In this document: in pieces, positions 18,648 through 26,951 of the stretch | Position numbering within the stretch: the first letter of the stretch is position 1 | Layout: each line of letters begins with the position of its first letter | NCBI GenBank assembly: GCA_016844935.1 | Contig: JAERTK010000108.1 | Coordinates: 1 to 64,000, forward strand | Reading direction: 5' to 3' | DNA length: 64,000 bases | Source: Desulfobacteraceae bacterium | GTDB taxonomy: Bacteria; Desulfobacterota; DSM-4660; Desulfatiglandales; Desulfatiglandaceae | The notes under the pieces: generated by a model | The model's input: only the letters and a program-made list of their open reading frames with translations | What the model was told of the DNA's origin: nothing | Databases searched by the model: none | Position numbers and translations under genes: made by a program

Positions 18648-20624
18648 ATGAAAAAGACGACTGAAAGTCTGAATCTTGAAAGGAATTCCCGCCCCCTAAT
18701 TCCTTCCTTCGGAGGGGCCCTGGTTCTGGGGCCGCTCATGGATGTTACCCTCTGGTATTTTCTGGATCGGGCCGGTATGGCGCTGTGCCTTTCCCATATG
18801 GCCAGTCTGCTGGTTTCAGCTGCAGCGGCGTATCTCTTTGGCTGGAGAAAATGGGGTGCGGAAGAAGCCGGTTCCCCCCTGGGAAGAGCCTGCGCTTTCG
18901 GGGTGGTGATTCTTCTGGCGGCGTTTCTGAGAGGCGCCATCCTCGGCTGGATGACAAAGATTGATGAATGCCCCCCGTTGCTGATGATGACCGTGGGGTC
19001 TGCGGCGGCCTACCTGGTATTGGGAGCGTGGATGGCCCTTCGTTCCAGTGTGAGCCCCGGATCTTCGGAAAGAGAACCGGATTTCTGGGCCCGCTGGGCC
19101 CTGGTGATGGTTGCTTACGCGGTGGCCCTCCGCGTGATTTACCTGGGCCTGCCGGAGCTTCTTCACGAGGAAACCTACTATTGGAACTACTCCAGGCATC
19201 CGTCGCTGGGATATCTCGATCATCCTCCCATGGTTGGATGGATTATCTGGATATTTACGACCCTTTTGGGCCACAATGAACTGGCGGTTCGAATGGGCGC
19301 TTTTTCCACCTGGCTCGTGGGGGCCTTTTACGTGTTTCAGCTGTCCAAGACCCTCTTTGATAAGACTGCCGGGACCGTGGCCGTTTTATTGTTCGCCGTT
19401 CTGCCCGCCTATTACATGTTTGGTTTCGTGATGCTGCCGGATGCGCCGTTGACGGCCTGCTGGGCCGGCGCTCTCTACTACTTTTTCAGGGTCTTCGTTC
19501 TGGAAAAACGATCCGCTTGGTTTGGAGCGGGCCTTTTCATTGGCCTGGGAATGCTTTCCAAGTACACCATAGCGTTACTGGGTATGGCTGCCTTCGTTTT
19601 CCTGATCTCCGATCGAAGGGCGCTGAAATGGCTTAAAACGCCGTTTCCCTACTTATCGGTTCTCCTGGCGCTGTTTATCTGCAGCCCCGTTCTTATCTGG
19701 AACGCGCAAAATGAATGGGCATCTTTTATGTTTCAGGGACCCAAGCGGGTGTTTTCCGCTTCTGATTTTGACATTATAGGGCTTTTGGGCAGCATTATGG
19801 TTCTCATAACGCCCGTTGGTTTGCTGTCTGTTTCAGCTGTCTGTATCAGCCGAAAAACCTGGGCCTTAGGGGAAGAGTCCAGTAAAAATCATGTTATATC
19901 AAAGGCTTATCGCTTGCTCCTGCTGTTGACATTGATCCCCTTTTCCGTGTTTTTTTTCTTCAGTTTTTTCCATTCGGTCAAATTGAACTGGACAGGTCCC
20001 CTGTGGCTGGGGGTTCTCCCCTTTCTCGCCCGGCTCATCACCAAACCCCTTCCCTCCAAAGCATCCCGGCTGCACCGGTGGGCCAGAGCTCCCTGGCGGA
20101 TCACCATTATTTTTCTGCTGGTTTTTCTGGGGGTGGCCATGCACTACATGGTTTTGGGATTGCCGAAGGTGCCATATCCGCAGAACCAGATCGGGCTTGG
20201 CTGGCCTGACCTGGGGGTCCGGTTCCAGAAAATCACAAGGGAAGTGGAGAAGGAAACCGGGCGGGCTCCCCTTGTGGTGGGCATGGACAGGCTTTTCTTG
20301 AGCGGATGGCTTGCTTTTTACCGCAGCCGCGCCATGGGACTGGAAACCGGCAGAAATACCGGAGCCGGATCCCTCGATACCGGTGGCCGGCACCTTTTTG
20401 GATATGATAGTAACATGTTCCGTTTCTGGTTCCCCCCAGAAGCCCAAGCGCAAAAGACCATGATCCTGGTGTCGGAGAAACCGCACGATATCAACAATGA
20501 GGTGATTGATGGGTTTTTTGAAAGCGGTGGACCGGTAAAGGAAATCTGTTCCTTCAAGAACGGCCATTTAACCGGTCGTTTTTATTACCGGGTGCTACAC
20601 GGATACCACCCCCCCCGCTCTTGA
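18648..20624 (+). CDS. Glycosyltransferase family 39 (ArnT/PMT-like) membrane protein
   Basis: The 658-residue inner-membrane protein has more than ten hydrophobic helices. The first long periplasmic loop carries PELLHEETYYWNYSRH then LGYLDHPPMVGWIIW, the diagnostic acidic/aromatic motif of ArnT-type transferases, which use a polyprenyl-phosphate sugar donor. Other landmarks are LFAVLPAYYMFGFVMLPD and GLGMLSKYTIALL. The C-terminal periplasmic tail is about 130 residues. It would decorate lipid A, another glycolipid or a protein; the acceptor is unknown. Translation start is uncertain because no clear ribosome site precedes 18648. Confidence 0.85.
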   Translation: MKKTTESLNLERNSRPLIPSFGGALVLGPLMDVTLWYFLDRAGMALCLSHMASLLVSAAAAYLFGWRKWGAEEAGSPLGRACAFGVVILLAAFLRGAILGWMTKIDECPPLLMMTVGSAAAYLVLGAWMALRSSVSPGSSEREPDFWARWALVMVAYAVALRVIYLGLPELLHEETYYWNYSRHPSLGYLDHPPMVGWIIWIFTTLLGHNELAVRMGAFSTWLVGAFYVFQLSKTLFDKTAGTVAVLLFAVLPAYYMFGFVMLPDAPLTACWAGALYYFFRVFVLEKRSAWFGAGLFIGLGMLSKYTIALLGMAAFVFLISDRRALKWLKTPFPYLSVLLALFICSPVLIWNAQNEWASFMFQGPKRVFSASDFDIIGLLGSIMVLITPVGLLSVSAVCISRKTWALGEESSKNHVISKAYRLLLLLTLIPFSVFFFFSFFHSVKLNWTGPLWLGVLPFLARLITKPLPSKASRLHRWARAPWRITIIFLLVFLGVAMHYMVLGLPKVPYPQNQIGLGWPDLGVRFQKITREVEKETGRAPLVVGMDRLFLSGWLAFYRSRAMGLETGRNTGAGSLDTGGRHLFGYDSNMFRFWFPPEAQAQKTMILVSEKPHDINNEVIDGFFESGGPVKEICSFKNGHLTGRFYYRVLHGYHPPRS

Positions 20625-20916
20625 AAGAGGGAATGGAAGGGTTCACCCCCGGAAAAGCCTTAAGGGGACCGGTGAAGACGCCTGGAAAGTTCTTTGAAGG
20701 TTGGCATTGAATTGCTGATTCTCAGTTGCCTCTTTAGAAGAACGTCCTTTCCGCGATCCGGTAAGCCGCCGTATTCTCACATATATCAAATTCGATGTTC
20801 GGCCTTTTTTCAAGCGGTTCCCCTCGCATATGAACCTTGACAGATTGCGCACGCATCTTTTAGAGTGCCGACTATGTGTCTGTTTCAATGGTGAGCGGTC
20901 CTGAAGGGAAACATTT

Positions 20917-21987
20917 ATGAATCGAAGTGCGTATTTGCGGCGGCAGAAACAGATGGGAAGACGCCTTTTCGGTGTTTTCCCGGCCCAATACCCCCGGGAA
21001 ATTTTCTGGGCCATGAACACCGTTCCCGTGGAAATCTGGGATCCGCCGCTTTTAACAGCGAATGCCAACGCGCATCTTCAGCCTTATATCTGCTCAGTGG
21101 TCAGGTCCGGTCTGGAACTGATCCTTCAGGATAAAACCAGGCTATTGGATGGATTTCTGTTTCCCCACACCTGCGATTCCATTCAGAACCTGGCCTCCAT
21201 CGTCAATGATTACCTGGGACTCGAAATTCCCTGCTGCTTTTTTTACCATCCGAAAGCCCCCTTTGATAAAGGGGCCCGCGATTACTATCTCAGTCAGCTA
21301 AAATCCCTCACGGCTGAACTGGAAAATCATTTTGGACCCATGGATCCTGATGCGTTTAAACAGCGGGTGGATCAGGGTCTGGATATGCAGGAACGACTTG
21401 GCAATGCCTATGAAATGAGACGCCTGGGCGAACTGGCTGTTTCCAACACGTCCTTTTATCGGAATATCCGTCTGGCGGAATACCTGCACCCGGACGATTT
21501 TATTTCCGGCTTTGAGACCTTCCTGGCGGTTTCGAAGAACGAGAATTTAAAAGGTCCCGCAGTCATTTTGAGCGGCATTCTTCCCCACCCGGAAATTTTG
21601 CGCCTTCTGGATCAGCAGGGGGTTCGAGTGGTAGACGATGACCTGCTGAACTGCAACAGGCGGATGCCGTTGCGCCTTTTGAAAGATCAGGATCCTTATG
21701 AAATCCTGGTTGAAAACTATTTCGCCATGCCGCCCTGTCCCACCCGGGGGTCACCCATTCAGGAACGACTTGATTTTATGAAGGATAAAATTCGTAATAC
21801 CCACGTACAGGGGGTCATCTTCTGCGGCATCAAATTCTGTGAACCGGAATGGTTTGATGTGCCCCAGATGGTGGCGGCATTGAAAGATGCGGGTTTAAAA
21901 ACGCTGCTGCTGGATCTGGAAATTAACGAGCCCCTGAGTGGTCAACTGGCCACGCGGGTGGAAGCGTTTGTTGAGATGATAAGCTGA
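20917..21987 (+). CDS. 2-hydroxyacyl-CoA dehydratase / benzoyl-CoA reductase family small subunit (BcrC/HgdB-like)
   Basis: This 356-residue protein is of the family that binds [4Fe-4S] clusters and carries out radical dehydration or ring reduction on CoA esters. Conserved pieces are PREIFWAMNTVPVEIWDPP, LDGFLFPHTCDSIQNL (probable cluster Cys), PCCFFYHPKAP, GILPHPEILRLLDQQGV, and VQGVIFCGIKFCEPEW. Its size fits BcrC (about 386) or HgdB. It is 13 bases upstream of a 440-residue partner of the same family, the same small-then-large order as bcrC-bcrB. The ATPase activator needed by this class is not in the window. The substrate cannot be told from sequence. Confidence 0.85.
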   Translation: MNRSAYLRRQKQMGRRLFGVFPAQYPREIFWAMNTVPVEIWDPPLLTANANAHLQPYICSVVRSGLELILQDKTRLLDGFLFPHTCDSIQNLASIVNDYLGLEIPCCFFYHPKAPFDKGARDYYLSQLKSLTAELENHFGPMDPDAFKQRVDQGLDMQERLGNAYEMRRLGELAVSNTSFYRNIRLAEYLHPDDFISGFETFLAVSKNENLKGPAVILSGILPHPEILRLLDQQGVRVVDDDLLNCNRRMPLRLLKDQDPYEILVENYFAMPPCPTRGSPIQERLDFMKDKIRNTHVQGVIFCGIKFCEPEWFDVPQMVAALKDAGLKTLLLDLEINEPLSGQLATRVEAFVEMIS

Positions 21988-22000
21988 GGAATTAAAACCC

Positions 22001-23323
22001 ATGCCTTGGGCAAAACGTCTATCTTACAATATCATGAAAGACCTGGGAGCCCCCATGGTGATGGGGCTCGCCGCAAAGGGGAAGAAGAAACGTCCTGCAC
22101 CCGCCAGCAGTACCCCCTTTGGCCCGCGGTTGAAATGCGCCACCCGCCTGAAGGAAATCATGACCCGTCATTATTTTCTGGGCCGGTACGCAGAAGGGGC
22201 CAAGCCTGTGGCCTGGGTTACCAGCGGTGCGCCGGTGGAATTGCTTCGGGCTTTTGGCTTTTACACCATCTATCCTGAGAATCACGGGGCATTGTGCGGT
22301 GCGCAGCGGCTGGGGCCCGAGTACTGCGGCATTGCGGAAGACCATGGATATCACCAGGATCTTTGTTCGTACGCCCGCATTGATCTGGGGCACATGCTTT
22401 CCGGGAAAACCCCCGTGGGAAAACTGCCCCGGCCGGATCTCTTGTTTGCCTCCAACAACATCTGTCAAACGGTTTTATACTGGTATCGGGTACTGGCCCA
22501 CCATTTGAAAGTTCCGCTGCTGCTCTTTGACACCCCTTATAATTTTAAGGACATCCAGGCAGAAGACATCCGTTATATGGTGGGTCAGTTGAAAGGGATG
22601 ATTCCCCTGCTGGAGAAAGTGAGCGGAAACAAGTTCAAAGAAGAAACTTTCAGCCGGGTGATTCACTCGGCAAAGGACGCGTCGCTCTGCTGGGGACAGG
22701 TTCTTAAAACCATGCGGCACAGGCCCGCACCCATGACCATTTTTGACGCCTTTGTTCACCTGGCGCCCATTGTTTCTTTGAGAGGTCTCCCCGTGACCCT
22801 ACAGTACTACCGGATCCTGCTGGCCGAACTGGAGGAGCGGATCGATCGGGGTATGGGCGCCATTCGGGATGAACGGAAAAGGCTCATGTGGGACAATATC
22901 GCCATCTGGTATAAGGTGCGAGATTTTTCCACACTTTTTGCCGAAAGAGGGATGAATTTTGTGACCGCCACCTACACCAATGCCTGGGCCGAAACCTCCG
23001 CCCATATGGATGAGGAAAAGCCTTTTGAGTCCATGGCCCGAACCTATGCCCAGGTGATTTTGAACAACAACCTCAACCACCGGCTGTTTTTGATGGAGCG
23101 TCTCATCAAGGATTACCATGTGGATGGCCTGGTCATTCATTCAGCCAAAAGCTGCAAACCCTATTCCGTGGGTCAGTATGACCTCAAGCGGATCCTCATG
23201 GATCGTCTGGAGGTCCCTTCCGTTGTTATCGAAGCGGATATCACCGATTTCAGGGCCTTTTCCGAGGAGCAGACCCGCACGCGGCTGGAAGCTTTTTTTG
23301 AGACGCTTGAAACGCCCCAATGA
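22001..23323 (+). CDS. 2-hydroxyacyl-CoA dehydratase / benzoyl-CoA reductase family large subunit (BcrB/HgdA-like)
   Basis: The 440-residue partner of the preceding gene has a length close to BcrB (about 435). Likely cluster and active-site residues include GALCGAQRLGPEYCGIAEDHG, HQDLCSYARIDLG, LLFASNNICQTVLYWY and the late VIHSAKSCKPYSVGQYD. Together with the smaller subunit it would form the catalytic heterodimer. In fermenters such enzymes dehydrate 2-hydroxyacyl-CoA from amino acids; in facultative aromatic degraders the relatives reduce benzoyl-CoA. The following aminotransferase gene favours an amino-acid route, but this is inference. Confidence 0.86.
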   Translation: MPWAKRLSYNIMKDLGAPMVMGLAAKGKKKRPAPASSTPFGPRLKCATRLKEIMTRHYFLGRYAEGAKPVAWVTSGAPVELLRAFGFYTIYPENHGALCGAQRLGPEYCGIAEDHGYHQDLCSYARIDLGHMLSGKTPVGKLPRPDLLFASNNICQTVLYWYRVLAHHLKVPLLLFDTPYNFKDIQAEDIRYMVGQLKGMIPLLEKVSGNKFKEETFSRVIHSAKDASLCWGQVLKTMRHRPAPMTIFDAFVHLAPIVSLRGLPVTLQYYRILLAELEERIDRGMGAIRDERKRLMWDNIAIWYKVRDFSTLFAERGMNFVTATYTNAWAETSAHMDEEKPFESMARTYAQVILNNNLNHRLFLMERLIKDYHVDGLVIHSAKSCKPYSVGQYDLKRILMDRLEVPSVVIEADITDFRAFSEEQTRTRLEAFFETLETPQ

Positions 23324-23338
23324 CGGAATATATTTTTT

Positions 23339-23396
23339 TATAATAATTTCAGGATAATTTACTGTATTTTTGAAGATGAAGGCTAACGTTTAGCCT
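23339..23396 (+). promoter_or_regulatory. Possible promoter and dyad upstream of the aminotransferase
   Basis: A perfect -10 hexamer TATAAT (23339-23344) without an obvious -35 is followed by a perfect seven-base inverted repeat, AGGCTAA/TTAGCCT (23380-23396, loop CGT). The dyad is 30 bases before the start and has no U-run, so an operator or leader hairpin is more likely than a terminator. Confidence 0.35.
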
Positions 23397-23426
23397 CTGA
23401 CGGTTATTTAGGTAGGAGGGTATGAA

Positions 23427-24614
23427 TTGAACAACGAAGGTCAAAATGAAACAAACCAGGTCGTGGCAGAGGCGCTTCGGCCTTATGGAACGTCGATTTT
23501 TACGGAAATGAGCGTGTTGGCAAACGCCCACGGAGCCGTTAACCTTTCCCAGGGATTCCCGGACTTTGACGGGCCTGAGGCCATTCGGAACAAAGCAGCT
23601 GAAGCCATCAAAAGGGGTCCGAACCAATACGTTTTGTCGTATGGCATTCCGGCGCTTCGGGAAGCTTTGGCGCGGAAGATGGAGCGGTTTTATGGGATTT
23701 CTGTGGATCCCGAAACCGAAATCACCGTGACCGGCGGTGCCACGGAAGGGTTGTGCGCCACGCTCCTGGGTATTCTGGAACCGGGGGATGAAGTGATTTT
23801 GCTGGAACCCAGCTATGAGACCTATGCGCCGGTGTCTGCTATGGCCGGAGCAAAAATCCGATATGTGTCGCTGGAAGGTCCGGAATTTGCGTTGCCCAAG
23901 GAGAAACTGGCCGAAGCATTCAACCCCCGGACCAAAGCCATTATGATCAACAACCCGCAAAATCCCTGCTGCAAGACCTTTACCCGGGAAGAACTTTCTT
24001 ACATTGGTGAATTGTGCATTCAATATGGCGCCTATGCCATTGGCGATGAAGTCTACGAGCACCTGGTCTACGATGGCCGGGAACACGCCACGCTTTTGAC
24101 AATCCCTGAACTCAAGGACCGCTGTTTTGTCATTTCCTCCACGGCCAAAACCTTTTCCATGACCGGGTGGAAGATTGGTTATGTGATCGCAGCACCCGCT
24201 TTGTCCCGAGCCGTCCGCATGAGCCACCAGTTCATCATCTTTTGCGGACAGGGTCCCTTGCAGGAGGCCATGGCCTTTGCCATCGATTTCCCCGACGGTT
24301 ACTACCGTGAACTTCTGGCCGACTATACGAAGAAACGGAACCGTCTGTCCGATGCGCTGGCAAGCCTTGGGTTTCAGGTTTTTCCCACCGCCGGCACCTA
24401 TTATCTCCTGGTGGACATTCGAAGCCTGGGGTTTGATGATGATGTGTCATTCTGCCGGATGCTGACTGAAAAAGCGGGCGTGGCGGCCATCCCCTGTTCC
24501 TGCTTCTGGAATAACCGGAGCCGGGGGAGAGAATTGGTCCGGTTCTGCTTTTGTAAAAAAGATGAAACTCTCGATGAAGCCATCAAGCGGTTGACGGCTT
24601 TCCTGGGGAACTGA
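23427..24614 (+). CDS. Class I/II PLP-dependent aminotransferase
   Basis: The 395-residue aminotransferase is of the kynurenine/glutamine/methionine aminotransferase (YbdL-like) branch. The substrate-binding start is NLSQGFPDFDGP, the cofactor pocket includes TGGATEGL, and NPQNPCCKTFTREEL contains the conserved Asn. GDEVYEHLVYDG follows, and the PLP lysine is in SSTAKTFSMTGWKIGY. The start is TTG 23427, because AGGAGG (23414-23419) sits seven bases upstream; an ATG at 23422 is out of frame and stops after two codons. Such enzymes convert methionine or aromatic amino acids to 2-oxo acids. It follows the dehydratase pair by 103 bases. Confidence 0.88.
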   Translation: MNNEGQNETNQVVAEALRPYGTSIFTEMSVLANAHGAVNLSQGFPDFDGPEAIRNKAAEAIKRGPNQYVLSYGIPALREALARKMERFYGISVDPETEITVTGGATEGLCATLLGILEPGDEVILLEPSYETYAPVSAMAGAKIRYVSLEGPEFALPKEKLAEAFNPRTKAIMINNPQNPCCKTFTREELSYIGELCIQYGAYAIGDEVYEHLVYDGREHATLLTIPELKDRCFVISSTAKTFSMTGWKIGYVIAAPALSRAVRMSHQFIIFCGQGPLQEAMAFAIDFPDGYYRELLADYTKKRNRLSDALASLGFQVFPTAGTYYLLVDIRSLGFDDDVSFCRMLTEKAGVAAIPCSCFWNNRSRGRELVRFCFCKKDETLDEAIKRLTAFLGN

Positions 24615-24687
24615 ATTCCAGTTTGAACATATTCAGAAAATTCGCTATAAACGTAGACTGGACCCCAGTCGCCGGTTAAGGAAAAAC

Positions 24688-25119
24688 ATGACAACCAAGG
24701 ATAAAGATCGAACGCCTGTGGCTCAGATACTGGTGACACAGTGTACAAGATGTAAGTTGCCTTTGACCCACATGGTGGTGTTACATAACAGTGAGGGTAT
24801 TGTGGAACGGGTTCAGTGCCGTACCTGCGGCAGTGAACACAAATACAAGCCGGAGAAGAAAAAGATGGTTAAGAAAGCTGCAAAAAAGACCAAAGCGAGA
24901 GCGAAAAGCCGGAAACCGGATCCTGCAGCGATTTTTGAGCAGCTGGTCGGTAAGTTTCAGGACAAAGACCCAGTGCCCTACACCATGCAGGGGTCTTACA
25001 AAACCGATGACGTGATCGACCACAAGACCTTCGGCAAGGGGTTTGTGAGCGAGGTCTCTTACCAGAAGATGGAAGTCACCTTTGTCGATGGGCCCCGCAT
25101 CCTGGTTTGTGATCGTTGA
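24688..25119 (+). CDS. Zinc-ribbon protein with Tudor-like C-terminal domain, function unknown
   Basis: The 143-residue protein has a two-CxxC zinc ribbon at the N-terminus (VTQCTRCKLPL ... VQCRTCGSEH), a very basic linker (KKKMVKKAAKKTKARAKSR), and a C-terminal segment DVIDHKTFGKGFVSEVS with VTFVDGPRILVC. That segment resembles the small beta-barrel found at the end of UvrD/PcrA-type helicases. The combination suggests a nucleic-acid or RNA-polymerase binding protein. No specific function is known to me. It is convergent with the MscS gene. Confidence 0.65.
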   Translation: MTTKDKDRTPVAQILVTQCTRCKLPLTHMVVLHNSEGIVERVQCRTCGSEHKYKPEKKKMVKKAAKKTKARAKSRKPDPAAIFEQLVGKFQDKDPVPYTMQGSYKTDDVIDHKTFGKGFVSEVSYQKMEVTFVDGPRILVCDR

Positions 25120-25135
25120 TTCGGGTGGTTTGATG

Positions 25136-26902
25136 TCAGCCGTTCGTTCCGGGTTTCCCCTTCTGATTTTCCCCCTCGTCCGAAGGCTTGATCAGGTGTA
25201 CGTCCCGTTGCGGAAACGGAATACAAATGCCGGCTTCATTCAGCGCATTGTAGATTTCTTTGTTCAATGAATGGATCAGCCGGCCTTTTTCCTCGGGACG
25301 TCGCGCCCAGCAGAGCAGTTCAAAATCAAGAGAAGAGTCCCCGAAAGCGCGGAAGCGTACGCGGGGTGCCGGATTGTTTGCCACCAGTTCATTTTTCTGG
25401 GCCAGCTCCATCAGAATTTCTTCCACCTGCTCCACGTCCGTCCCATAGGCCACGCCGATCTTGATCCGTATCCTGAACCGGGGTGCCGGAGCGCTTTCGT
25501 TGACGATTTTGACGTTGGTGATGACAGAATTGGGGATGCAGATGAGGATTTCATCCCGTGTCAATATGCGGGTACTGCGGAGGCCGATGTCCACCACTTC
25601 CCCCCTCTCTCCCGAATCCAGTATGATGTAATTTCCCGTGGTAAAGGGTCGGTCAAGCAGGATGCTGATGCCGCCGAAAAAGTTGGCCAGGGTTTCCCGG
25701 GCCGCCATGGCAATGGCCAGGCCCGCGATTCCGGCGGAGGCAAATACCGCTGTGACGGACAGACCAAAATAGTTGGCCGCGTACCAGAACAGGGCAAAGA
25801 GCATCACCAGCGTGAGCACCCTCAGGCTGAGCCGCACCAGGTTGTTGTCGATGCTTCTCTTCTGAAGGCGTTCGGATGATGTGATGCCGTTGACCAGGAT
25901 ATTGCCCAGTATGACGATGGCAACGCCCGCAAAGATGAAAAAGATCAGCCGCAGACCCACTTTGCTGATGAGAAGCGTCATTCCGGTGATATTCAGCTGG
26001 AAGTCAATGAATTCTTCAACGATCCAGGCCAGGGCCATGCCGCTGGCGGGAAAAAGGAGCTTTCCGAAACGCCAGCGGGTTTCGGATTTATTGGCGAAAG
26101 CCTTTCGGCGGTACTCCAAACGGTAAATGATCCAGACAATGAGGCTTGCTGAGAGAAGTACCAGAGCCAGTCCGATCCATTGCCACAGCGTCTGTTCCAA
26201 GTAAGGCGTTTTGGCCCATTTGGGCAGACTTTCGATCCACTGGTGAGGGATCAGGGTTCCCGGTGAGTATATATATTTTTCGTAGGGCCTTTTCCATGTG
26301 TCCGGTTTATAGGGGAGGTGTTTGGACCGTTCATAATACTCATCCAGCTTATCGACGGTCCGGCTTGAAAAAAGGTACTCTCCCTTGTGGGGGCCTTCCA
26401 GGACCTTTGAGATGGTAATTCCCGTATGGGGAACAGTCCACTTTGTCCACCCTTCCTGTTGCATCATTTTTTTATCGGGTATGGAATTGTAGGTGGGAAG
26501 ATCAATACGGTTGAAGATTTCCATGAGCAGAAAGGTGGACTCAATACGTACCGCCTCTTTCATGGTGGGGGGCACTTTGCTTAAGTTTAGGCATTTGGAG
26601 GCGCGTTTGACGAAAGCCTGCGCTTTCCGACTTCTGGCACCCGATTCAAGGGAAGCTGCGAAGGCCCGGTTCATGTTGCTCCAGAAGGCCCGGGCGGTTT
26701 CGCGCGGACTTTCAAGGTTCAGCCCGGCCAATGGATAGCGGTCCACTTCCACCGGCGTGTACCGGACGGTTTTCAGACGGGTGCCCGCTTCCCGGGGGGA
26801 ATATTGGGCTTCTTCCGCGCCCAGGGAAAAACCCATATTCCAGAAAAACATAAAGAAAAGCAGCAGGAATACTGCCGAGATTTTCAAGTGTTCTGGCCTC
26901 AT
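25136..26902 (-). CDS. MscS-family mechanosensitive channel with periplasmic N-terminal domain
   Basis: The 588-residue inner-membrane channel opens under membrane tension to release small solutes. A signal-like N-terminus (residues 1-30) is followed by a periplasmic domain of about 200 residues. Four or five membrane helices lie between about 240 and 410. The pore helix is Gly/Ala rich (FASAGIAGLAIAMAARETLANFFGG), and the MscS beta domain follows with FTTGNYIILDSGERGEVVDIGLRSTRI. The C-terminal domain ends FPQRDVHLI. It is longer than E. coli MscS (286) because of the N-terminal domain. A second, related channel is at 63221. Confidence 0.87.
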   Translation of the reverse strand: MRPEHLKISAVFLLLFFMFFWNMGFSLGAEEAQYSPREAGTRLKTVRYTPVEVDRYPLAGLNLESPRETARAFWSNMNRAFAASLESGARSRKAQAFVKRASKCLNLSKVPPTMKEAVRIESTFLLMEIFNRIDLPTYNSIPDKKMMQQEGWTKWTVPHTGITISKVLEGPHKGEYLFSSRTVDKLDEYYERSKHLPYKPDTWKRPYEKYIYSPGTLIPHQWIESLPKWAKTPYLEQTLWQWIGLALVLLSASLIVWIIYRLEYRRKAFANKSETRWRFGKLLFPASGMALAWIVEEFIDFQLNITGMTLLISKVGLRLIFFIFAGVAIVILGNILVNGITSSERLQKRSIDNNLVRLSLRVLTLVMLFALFWYAANYFGLSVTAVFASAGIAGLAIAMAARETLANFFGGISILLDRPFTTGNYIILDSGERGEVVDIGLRSTRILTRDEILICIPNSVITNVKIVNESAPAPRFRIRIKIGVAYGTDVEQVEEILMELAQKNELVANNPAPRVRFRAFGDSSLDFELLCWARRPEEKGRLIHSLNKEIYNALNEAGICIPFPQRDVHLIKPSDEGENQKGKPGTNG

Positions 26903-26951
26903 AAGCCGTTCCCCCCACAGTCACTTTTGTGAATCACCCTTTTCTACCCGA

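Noticed and set aside
20616-20640. Short CTCTTGAAAGAG hairpin after the glycosyltransferase
   Set aside because: Five-base stem with no U-run, likely chance.
23349-24227. 292-codon minus-strand frame opposite the aminotransferase
   Set aside because: Antisense shadow of a gene with full family motifs; no ribosome site and no recognisable domain.
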